Positions 56,082 through 64,000 of a stretch of DNA of 64,000 nt are shown piece by piece; the first letter of the stretch is position 1; every line of letters starts with the position of its first letter. The stretch spans positions 460,770,780-460,834,779 of the forward strand of contig NC_053040.3 of assembly GCF_002575655.3 (NCBI RefSeq). The letters are read 5' to 3'. The position numbers were made by a program, and so were the translations under genes. Source of the stretch: Aegilops tauschii subsp. strangulata (taxonomy: Eukaryota > Streptophyta > Magnoliopsida > Poales > Poaceae). The notes under the pieces were generated by a model. It was not told where the DNA came from and did no database searches. It was given only the letters and a program-made list of their open reading frames with translations.

Positions 56082-56394
56082 GATACGTCTCCAACGTATC
56101 TATATTTTTTGATTGTTCCATGCTATTATATTATGTACTTTGGATGTTTTATATGCATTAATATGCTATTTTATATCATTTATTGGACTAACCTATTTAC
56201 CTAGTGCCCAGTGCCAGTTGCTGTTTCTTCCTTGTTATTGTCTTTTACATAAAATCAATACCAAACGGAGTCCAAACGGAACGGAACTTTTTGAGGGTCT
56301 TTCTAGGACCAGAAGACACCCACGTAGCTTCAGGAAGAGGCCATGGGAGCCACGAGGTGGCCACAAGCCGCCAGGGCGCGCCCCAGGGGGCACC
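56082..56394 (+). repeat. Truncated LTR, first 313 bp, plus orientation
   Basis: Starts TGATACGTCTCCAACGTATC and follows the LTR start of the array element (complement of 828 downwards) with many differences. It is cut at 56394 by the next LTR. Confidence 0.75.
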
Positions 56395-56974
56395 CTGATA
56401 ACCCACAAGTATGGTGGATCGCAACCATTTTCGAGGGTAGAGTATTCAACCCAAATTAATTAGTTCGACACAAGGGGAGCCAAAGAATATTTACAAGTAT
56501 TAGCAGCTGCGTTGTCAATTCAACCACACCTGGAGATTAATTATCTGCAGCAAAGTGATCAGTAGCAAAGTAGTATGACAGTTTTGATAGTAGTAGCAAC
56601 AACAATAGTAACGGTAATAGTGATAGCAATGATTTTGTAGCAAATGCAATAGAAGTAGTAACTTAGCAAGAATAATATGAAAGAAATTCGTAGGCATTGG
56701 ATCGGTGAATTTGTTGCATGATATTCATCATATAACAGTCATAACCTAGGGCGATACGGCACTAGCTCCAGTTCATAAATATAATGTAGGCATGTATCCC
56801 GTAAATAGTCATACGTGATTATGGAAAGAACTTGCATGACATCTTTTGTCCTACTCTCCCGTGGCAGCGGGGTCCTATTGGAAACTAAGGGATACTAAGG
56901 CCTCCATTTTAATAGAGAACCGGAACAAAGCATTAACACACGGTGAATACATGAACTCCTCAAACTACGATCAT
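56395..56974 (-). repeat. Truncated LTR of the Athila-like family, minus orientation
   Basis: TGATAACCCACAAG at 56395 is the reverse complement of the 3' end of the LTR at 40537. The match continues to CTCCTCAAACTACGATCAT (complement of about 39980-40000). The remaining LTR start is interrupted by the element at 56975 and should continue beyond the right edge. Confidence 0.82.
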
Positions 56975-57437
56975 TGATGGAATCCTGGATTAGGGGGTCC
57001 TCGGACAGCCGGACTATACACTTTTGCCGGACTGTTGGACTATGAAGATACAAGATTGAAGGCTTTGTCCCATGTCCGGGTGGGACTCTCCTTTGCCTGG
57101 AAGGCAAGCTTGGCGATTCGGATATGTAGATCTCCTCCCTTGTAACCGACTCTGTGTAATCCTAGACCCCTCCGGTGTCAATATAAACCGGAGGGTTTAG
57201 TCCGTCGACAAGAACAACAATCATAATCATAGGCTAGCTTCTAGGGTTTAGCCTCTACGATCTCGTGGTAGATCAACTCTTGTAATACTCATATCATCAA
57301 GCAGGAAGTAGGGTATTACCTCCATCAAGAGGGCCCAAACCTGGGTAAACATTGTGTCCCCCGCCTCCTGTTACCATTAGCCTTAGACGCACAGTTCGGG
57401 ACCCCCTACCCGAGATCCGCCGGTTTTGACACCGACA
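56975..57437 (+). repeat. 5' LTR (463 bp) of the right-hand Tat-type element
   Basis: TGATGGAATCCTGGATTAGG to CACCGACA. TATA-like CAATATAAACCGGAGG at about 57178-57193. The sequence is of a type I know as very common in wheat. The next bases, TTGGAGCTTTCATTGAG, would be the primer-binding site; the tRNA is not assigned. Confidence 0.85.
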
Positions 57438-57485
57438 TTGGAGCTTTCATTGAGAGTTCCACTGTGCCATCACAATAAAGGCTTG

Positions 57486-60400
57486 ATGGCTCCTTCGATC
57501 ATCGGCAACGATGCGATCCAGGGTGAGGTTTTTCTCCTCGGACAGATCTTCGTATTCGGCGGCTTCGTACTGCGGGCCAACTCACTTGGCCATCTGGGGC
57601 AGATCGATAGCTACACCCCTGGCCATCTGGTCAGATTTGGAAGCTTGAACTATATTGCCGACATCCGCGGAGACTTGATCTTCAACGGATTCGAGCTCAT
57701 GTCAGGTACGCCGCACAGTCACGACGAGCATGACTTAGCTCTACCATCGGACGGTGTTCGGGAGATCACACCTGCGGCTACTCCGGCCCTCAATCCGGAG
57801 CAGATCGTGCCATCCGAGGACGGGTGGATGGACCTCGCCACGGAGGCCGCACACTCAGCGGCGATAGAGCCGAATACTGACTTCACTTCCTATGAGACCT
57901 GTGTTATCGGACCCTTGGATTCATCCCCAGCCACAGGCTCCGAACCGCTTGCATCCTTGCCTATCCAATCTGATTGGGCACCGATCATGGAGTTTACCTC
58001 CGCAGATATTTTTCAGCACTCGCCCTTGGGCAACGTGCTAGATTCATTGAGGTCTCTCTCCTTGTCAGGAGACCCTCGGCCTAACTATGTACGGCTCGAG
58101 TGGGAAGCGGACGACGAAGAAATTCATTCCCCACCCACCAACCACTTAATAGCCACTGTCGACGACTTAACCGACATGCTTGATTTCGACTCCGAAGACA
58201 TCGACGGTATGGACGACGATGCAGGAGAGGAACAGGAACCACCGCCCACATGGCGCTGGACAGCTACTTCATCATATGATACATACGTGGTGGATACACC
58301 CAAAGAAAACAACGATGAGGAACGGAAGGATGCAGCGAAGGATAACCCCCTTGAGAAGCAATCAAGCGACGACGTAGGCGCCGCCCCAAATCCCGCCTCA
58401 GCAAAAACAGTGATAACAACACAAGAAAGAATAATACCCCGGTCAACTCCAAAGGAAACGACGACCACATGGACCCAGCGGAGCAGGATGAGCCAGCGGA
58501 CGGCGAACATAGTACGGAGCCGCTATCCGATCACGGCGACGCTGAGGGTAAAGCTCATCAACTTGTCTCCGGAGAGGAGAACAGTCCGGACGATGATGCA
58601 CAAATCATCCCGGAAAGGCACTTGGAACAAGAGAACCTCCATAGAAGGCTTATTGCCACTGTGAGGAGCCTGAAGAAGCAGAAGCAAAGGCTTAAGGCCG
58701 CGTAGAATACGCTCAACAGCAGATGGAACAAAGTGCTTGACACTGAAGAAAAGTACGGTGGCAGTCGCCACACAAAGAGCTATCCAAAGCGCAAGCTGCT
58801 ACCTAAATTCGACGACGAGGCTTTAGAGCCCATTCAGCCGAAAAATAAAACGGCCGATCAGCCGGATCGACCACCCCGTGGCCGCGACAGGGCGGCTAAC
58901 GACGTCGCACACAAGTCAGCGCACGATTTACGTGAGGACCTGCACAAAAAAGCCGGTATGGCCAGGTCCATCTACGGATCTAGGAAGCGCGCTCCGGCAC
59001 AAAATCATGGTCGCCCAAACGACTATACTGACCGAATAACAGCTCGGAATCAAAACCGAACACTACAACCGTCAGAAGAATGCCATGACACATCCAAATA
59101 CAGGGGTGCCGCGCACCCCCTATGCTTCACCGATGAGGTGCTGGGTCATGAATTTCTAGAGGGATTCAAACCCGTGAACATAGAGACATACGACGGAACG
59201 ATAGACCCTGGGGTCTGGATTGAGGACTTTATCCTTCACATCCACATGGCTCGCGGAGATGATCTCCATGCCATCAAATACCTGCCCCTCAAGTTGAAAG
59301 GACCAGCTCGGCACTGGCTGAAAAGCCTCCCCGAAAACTCAATTGGAAGTTGGGAAGAGCTTGAGGATGCTTTTAGGGCTAATTTTCAAGGGACCTATGT
59401 CCGACCTTCGGATGCAGACGATTTAAGTCACATAATTCAATAGCCTGGAGAGTCAGCCCGAAAGCTTTGGAACAGATTTCTCATCAAGAAGAATCAAATC
59501 ATCGACTACCGAAGCCTTAGTGGCTTTCAAACACAGTGTCCGGGACGAATGGCTCGCCAGACACCTCAGCCAGGAAAAACCGAGGACAATGACAGCCCTA
59601 ACAAGCCTTATGACCCGCTTTTGCGTGGGCGAAGATAGTTGGCTGGCCCGTAGCTGCACCAGCAACCCAGGCACATCTGAAGTCAGGGACGGCAACCGGA
59701 AACCGCGACGCAATAAAAGCAAGCGTCGAAACAATGAAGACAGCCCAGACAACATGGCGGTAAACACCGGATTCAGGGGCTCTCGATCCGGTCAATGGAA
59801 AAAGCCATTTAAAGGCAGCAGAGATGGACCGTCCAGCCTAAACTAGATTCTAGACAGATTATGTCAGATTCATGGCACCTCTGACAAACCTGCAAATCAC
59901 ACCAACAGAGAGTGCTGGGTCTTCAAGCAGGCCGGTAAGCTAAACGCCGAACACAAGGGGAGGGAGACACCAAGTGAAGACGAGGATGAGCCTCGCCAGC
60001 CGAACACTGGGGGACAGAAAAAATTCCCACCAGAGGTCAAAACAGTGAACATGATTTACGCAACTCACATACCGAAGAGGAGGCGCAAACGCGCACTCCG
60101 AGATGTATACGCCGTGGAACCCATCACCCCCAAGTTCAACCCTTGGTAGGCCTGCCCGATCACTTTTGATCGCAGGGATCACCTGACTAGTATCCGGCAC
60201 GGAGGATCGGCTGCCTTGGTGCTAGACCCAATAATTGACGAATACCATCTCACCCGAGTCCTTATGGACGGCGGCAGTAGTCTTAATCTGATATATCAGG
60301 ACACCGTCCACAAAATGGGGATAGACCCGACAAGAATCAGCCCAAGCAATACTACCTTTAAAGGAGTAATGCCAGGCCCAGAGGCCCGCTGCACGGGCTC

Positions 60401-60656
60401 TCTAGTACTAGAGGTTGTATTAGGTTCTCCCGACAACTTCCGAAGCGAAGAAATAACCTTCGACTTCGCCCCATTCCGAAGCGGCTATCACGCACTACTC
60501 GGAAGAACGGCCTTCACTCGTTTTCATGGAGTACCGCATTACGCTTATCTTAAGCTTAAGATGCCCGGTCCACGTGGCATCATCATAATTATCGGAAACA
60601 CAGAGCGTTCCTTACGTGCGGAGGAATATGTGGCTACTCTAGCAGCCGAACACTGA
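57486..60656 (+). pseudogene. Gag-protease polyprotein of the right-hand Tat-type element
   Basis: The Met at 57486 (MAPSIIGNDAI) starts an acidic N-terminal region that includes FGGFVLRANSLGHL and DLIFNGFEL. The frame shifts near 58440-58470. Stops occur at 58703-58705 (TAG), 59441-59443 (TAG), 59844-59846 (TAG) and about 60147 (TAG). The gag core is TYDGTIDPGVWIEDFILHIH and LPLKLKGPARHWLKSL. A knuckle-like C-x2-H and H-x4-C (CQIH, HTNREC) follows, then the protease RVLMDGGSSLNLIYQDT and YHALLGRTAF. The open frame ends with a normal stop at 60654-60656, at the position where RT should begin in an intact Tat. Confidence 0.82.
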
Positions 60657-61851
60657 ACGACCTCTCCAACCAGAATAAATGATCGGTCGTCAAGACCGCG
60701 GATACGGTTAGACGAGTCCGGCGCACCACTAGCTGTAACAGCCCAGATAAACCTGAGAATTGGGTCTATCGATATACCCCCATAGGTGGTGCTAGGGGCT
60801 TCCCGCATGTAAAAAGGGCTACAGTTCGGCTTGACCCTATTTAGATTGCATTTTAATGGTTCATTAAGAATAACCAATTTTTCGCACGAAGACTTTCACC
60901 TGGGTTTTTCTCTTTTATAGATGATCATCGTGCTACACCCTTCCAGGATACGGCACAACGGAGACACAGGCGCAGACGTGCAGCAGGGCCCCGCTCAAAG
61001 GTTTCTTTTTAGATTAAGACCCTGTGTAAACCTTTTTTATTGTCTCTTGTTGCTTCACACCCTCCGGATACTCAACACAACCGAGAGGGATGCTGGCGTT
61101 ATTGGCATTTCGCCATGTCAGACAAATGCACGTACCTGGAAATTCAGGGCTCATTATCGAGGGCGTTACTCAGCCCAGTATATGTTGTAAAGTCCGAATA
61201 CCTTAGGGAGTGTTCGGCGTCGCGAGTTTGGCCATATATGCATCAGCTCCGAATCATGTCTTTGGTCAATAGTTGGGTTTGCCCGGCTCCCGTGTTTTGC
61301 TACCTTACGTTCCACACTATCGGCTAAGGTGGCACCGGGAGAACTACTGCGATTGTGCCCTGGTTCATCTGGATGAGCACCTCAGTAGAGAAAGCCGAGA
61401 ACTGACTATCATGATAAAGCGCGAGACTGGTCAACCACTCGATGACTCAGCAGAATCTTCGCGATTCCTCCGCATTAACGAAGGACCGGTTTCCCGGTCA
61501 TGTATGTATGCACACCGTATTTGGATGAGCGCGGAAGTACCAGGGGCTATATAGTAGCCCCACCGTCAAACTCCTATGGCTCGGTGAAAGTGTTAAAGAT
61601 ATATAGTCTGATTGCCTTGTTCGCCGCGCTATCACCTCCTTAATGGACCAAGACGTTGGATCAAGTGTGAATACGAGCTTTTCTGAACACCCCCGCATTA
61701 TATGCGTGGGGGCTGAAGCCGACGACTGCAAACTTTCAGGTTATATACATACATAAACGGCCGCACAGGAGGCATCATAATACTTTTAGGCAAAAGTATA
61801 AACACAGCCTTTATAATCCAAATAGCATTGTTTTTACAATTGGGATACATG
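60657..61851. other. Spacer replacing RT-RNase H-integrase
   Basis: About 1.2 kb with no ORF longer than about 95 codons and no pol motif. Two similar phrases, GATGATCATCGTGCTACACCC (about 60921) and TTGTTGCTTCACACCCTCC (about 61047), suggest low-level duplication. The convergent ends of gag-protease and the antisense gene lie here. Confidence 0.55.
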
Positions 61852-64000
61852 TCACTCGAACATGATACTCTTCGAGCACTGAGCCTCTATTAAACGAGCG
61901 CCTTCTAGGACTTCTTCAAAATAGTGCTCGGCCGAGACGTGGCCTACGGCCGGACCCCGGGTTGCAATAGCGGTGGCCTCCATTTCTTCCCAGTATGTCT
62001 TAACACGGGCAAGAACCATCCGTGCACCCTCTATGCACGCCGACCTCTTTACGGCGTCGATATGCAGCACATCACCAAGGAATCGTTGCACTAAACCAAA
62101 ATAACTATTCGTCCTTGATCCCTTCAGCCAAAGATGATCCACGACAGACCTCATGGCAAGTCCGGACAACCTATGGAGCTCGGCCCACTCGGCCATTTGT
62201 TCATTTAACAGCAGCGAACACGTTGGAGCACTGAACTGCGACCAGAACAACCTTTCCAGTTCATGATCTTTCTGATCTTTGAAAACTCAGTCGCATCAGC
62301 AGCACTCATTGCCAAGTCCAAGTACGCGTTTGCATCACTCCATAATTGATCCAGAGGGGCATACTTTGGATCTCCGAACTTCATCCGCAACAAAAAGGGC
62401 TTCCCAGCCGTGCTATCTCCGGCTTGACGGAGCTCCTCTTTCGCCGCTCTGACTTTAGAGCGGGTTTCCTTGGCTGCTTCCATGGCTTTCTTCAGGTCAG
62501 CCGCTTTCGCTTGGCTTTCCTTTTCAAGAAGCTCATATCAGCCGGCAGCATCTTTCAGCTAAACAGCCATCTTGGCTATTTTATCTTCGCTCTGGCGATG
62601 AGCATCCTGTTCGGCTCTTAAATCTTCGGCCGCCTTTAGGACGGCCACATCACTTCTTCTGGCTTGTTCCTTGGCTCGGGCAAGTTCCGCCCGAAGGGTC
62701 TCCTTGGCGGCAGCTCCATCTGCAGTCACAGCATATTATAGATACTAGCATCATGCTCCTCTTAATATTTGTTGACCACCCGAAAATACATACCCTGTGC
62801 CTCGTCAAGCCGCTTGTTCACAAGCGCGATGTCGACATCTGTCGCGTCAAGCTGCCGCCTCAGTTCGGCAAACTCAGCAGTCCGGCCAGCTACCGGACCC
62901 TCAGCCGCCTGCACATGAAAGCAGCGCGATCATTAGCTGGGACTATGAGCCTCTGTTTGCCGCCTCTGGACAGCAACCAGAGTCTCAGGGGCTACTATCT
63001 GTATAGAGCACACCTAGCGTGTGCGGTACCGTCAAAATATATATACATTAATTTGCGTACCTCAAAGCCTCTTAGCAGGCTCGTAAAAGCTTCATGCAAC
63101 TCACTTTTGGCAGATGAAATCCTCTCAACCACCGTACCCATTAAAGTACGATGCGCCTCTGAGATAGCCGCTTGCTCCAGAAGACCCATCAGTGAGTCAG
63201 GTTGTGCACCGGACAGTCCCGGACTCTTTCTGTTGCTCTCCTTAGGAGTCGAATACTCCGGACTTCGGGTGGCTGAAGGGTTACCTTCCGGCCTTGGCGG
63301 ATCAGGAGAAATCCTCCGTGACGACACCTCAGGGTCGTCCGCCCCATGAGGCGGGGAGAGAGGGGGAGGCGTTTCGCTCTCCATCATCTCCGGAAGAAGA
63401 TCCCCCGAAGACGAACTCTATCGAGAAGGGCTACGAGCGGGACTGCAAGATATATGTCTCGGTTATTGTCCTCGGAGATAAAGCAGGATATATTTACCAA
63501 AGTACTCTTGTTCACTTACAGCTCGGTGGAGGGCTGGCCCCCTTGCGGGCGTTGTGCGGTAAGGACGCCCTCTGGGGCAGGGCCCCATGGCGAAGGTTTC
63601 TTCCCTCATTTGGAAACCTTCATTTCCAAGTCTTCAGAGGCGGTCCTTTTCCTTTCTTGGGGAGACGGGATTCTAGATTGTTCTCCCCGATTATCCTCCT
63701 TCGCGGAGACACTAATTCCCCCGGTTTGGATGTGTAATGTGTGAAGCCCGCTTTCGGCCTCTTTATTCCTCCCTTTATCTTCCCCTGATGGCACTTGATA
63801 AGGTGCGTGCTCAAGCATCCTGGCTAGTACAGGATCCGGTGAGCCTTCGGGAAGGGGGGTTGAACACCTGATCCTCTCTGCCTTTCTTATCCAGTCCTAG
63901 CCAAGAGCGATTTTTTCAGGGTGATGTTGTGACAAATAAAAAGACAGCATGTTTAGCCACAGAATTACTTACGTGGGTATCTAGACGGTTGCAGTTGAGA
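61852..64000 (-). pseudogene. Antisense gene of the right-hand Tat-type element (incomplete)
   Basis: Four exon segments on the minus strand, with splice signals: one beyond 63973 (donor GTAAGT at 63972-63967), 63818-63606 and 63387-63061 (the latter ending at donor GTACGC), 62909-62794 (acceptor TGTGCAG, donor GTATGT), and 62719 down to 61852 (acceptor GACTGCAG). 62909-62794 and 62719-62400 encode a coiled coil rich in Ala/Glu/Lys/Arg. The last part (62483-61852) is a helical domain with YFGLVQRFLGDVLHIDAVKR and RVKTYWEEME, parallel to the C-terminal domain of the inner antisense protein. In-frame stops occur near 62527-62572. The N-terminal domain should lie right of the window. Confidence 0.65.

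Larger units (their letters stand above)
56975..64000 (+). mobile_element. Tat-type retrotransposon without RT/integrase, truncated by window edge
   Basis: 5' LTR at 56975-57437, then gag-protease on the plus strand, a spacer, and an antisense gene on the minus strand still running at 64000. RT, RNase H and integrase are absent. Its target site in the minus LTR is probably ATCAT (56970-56974); the right copy is outside the window. Confidence 0.85.

Overview
The window is eukaryotic plant DNA, almost certainly a Triticeae grass (wheat, Aegilops or barley type). It is built almost entirely of LTR retrotransposons inserted into one another. I found no convincing single-copy host gene. Evidence: LTRs that open TGATACGTCTCC, as is common in Triticeae; primer-binding sites that match plant tRNA-Asp and tRNA-Lys(CTT) 3' ends; gag/protease/RT/RNase H/integrase of the plant Ty3/gypsy Tat and Athila lineages; and target-site duplications (TSDs) that resolve the nesting to the base. 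Family names such as Sabrina, WHAM or Fatima are deliberately not assigned.

Layout. (1) 1-11501, minus strand: a head-to-tail array LTR(partial)-internal-LTR-internal-LTR of one small non-autonomous element without pol; two 3.7-kb internal regions and three LTRs, period about 5.33-5.36 kb. (2) 11502-14375 plus 40543-45482, minus strand: two halves of an outer Tat element. Its 3' half and 3' LTR lie beyond the left window edge, because the array was inserted into the end of its antisense gene. (3) 14376-40537, plus strand: an Athila-like gag-protease element without RT, inserted in the outer Tat RT gene (TSD CTGGC on both sides). (4) 15349-32068: a solo LTR of about 2.7 kb inserted in the 5' LTR of (3) (TSD GTTCT). 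(5) 16752-30743, minus strand: a nearly complete 14-kb Tat element inserted in that solo LTR (TSD CCCAG/CCCGG). (6) 45483-47690: unclassified sequence with short degenerate repeats. (7) 47691-55036, plus strand: a pol-less Tat derivative with strongly diverged LTRs. (8) 55037-56081: unclassified, with a 160-bp tandem duplication. (9) 56082-56394 and 56395-56974: two truncated LTR pieces in opposite orientation. (10) 56975 to the right edge, plus strand: another pol-less Tat element with gag-protease and an antisense gene that runs off the window.

How the genes relate. Tat elements carry gag-protease-RT-RNase H(1)-RNase H(2)-integrase on one strand and, between integrase and the 3' LTR, an extra gene on the opposite strand. 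In the inner Tat element that antisense gene can be resolved into six exons: four of its introns have GT-AG boundaries that keep the frame exactly. The same gene, again with splice sites and coiled-coil exons, is retained in the two Tat derivatives that have lost RT and integrase. Further observations are a perfect dyad around the LTR TATA box that covaries between the two Tat elements, a UAG shared by both at the protease/RT junction, and repeated internal copies of the polypurine tract in three element types.
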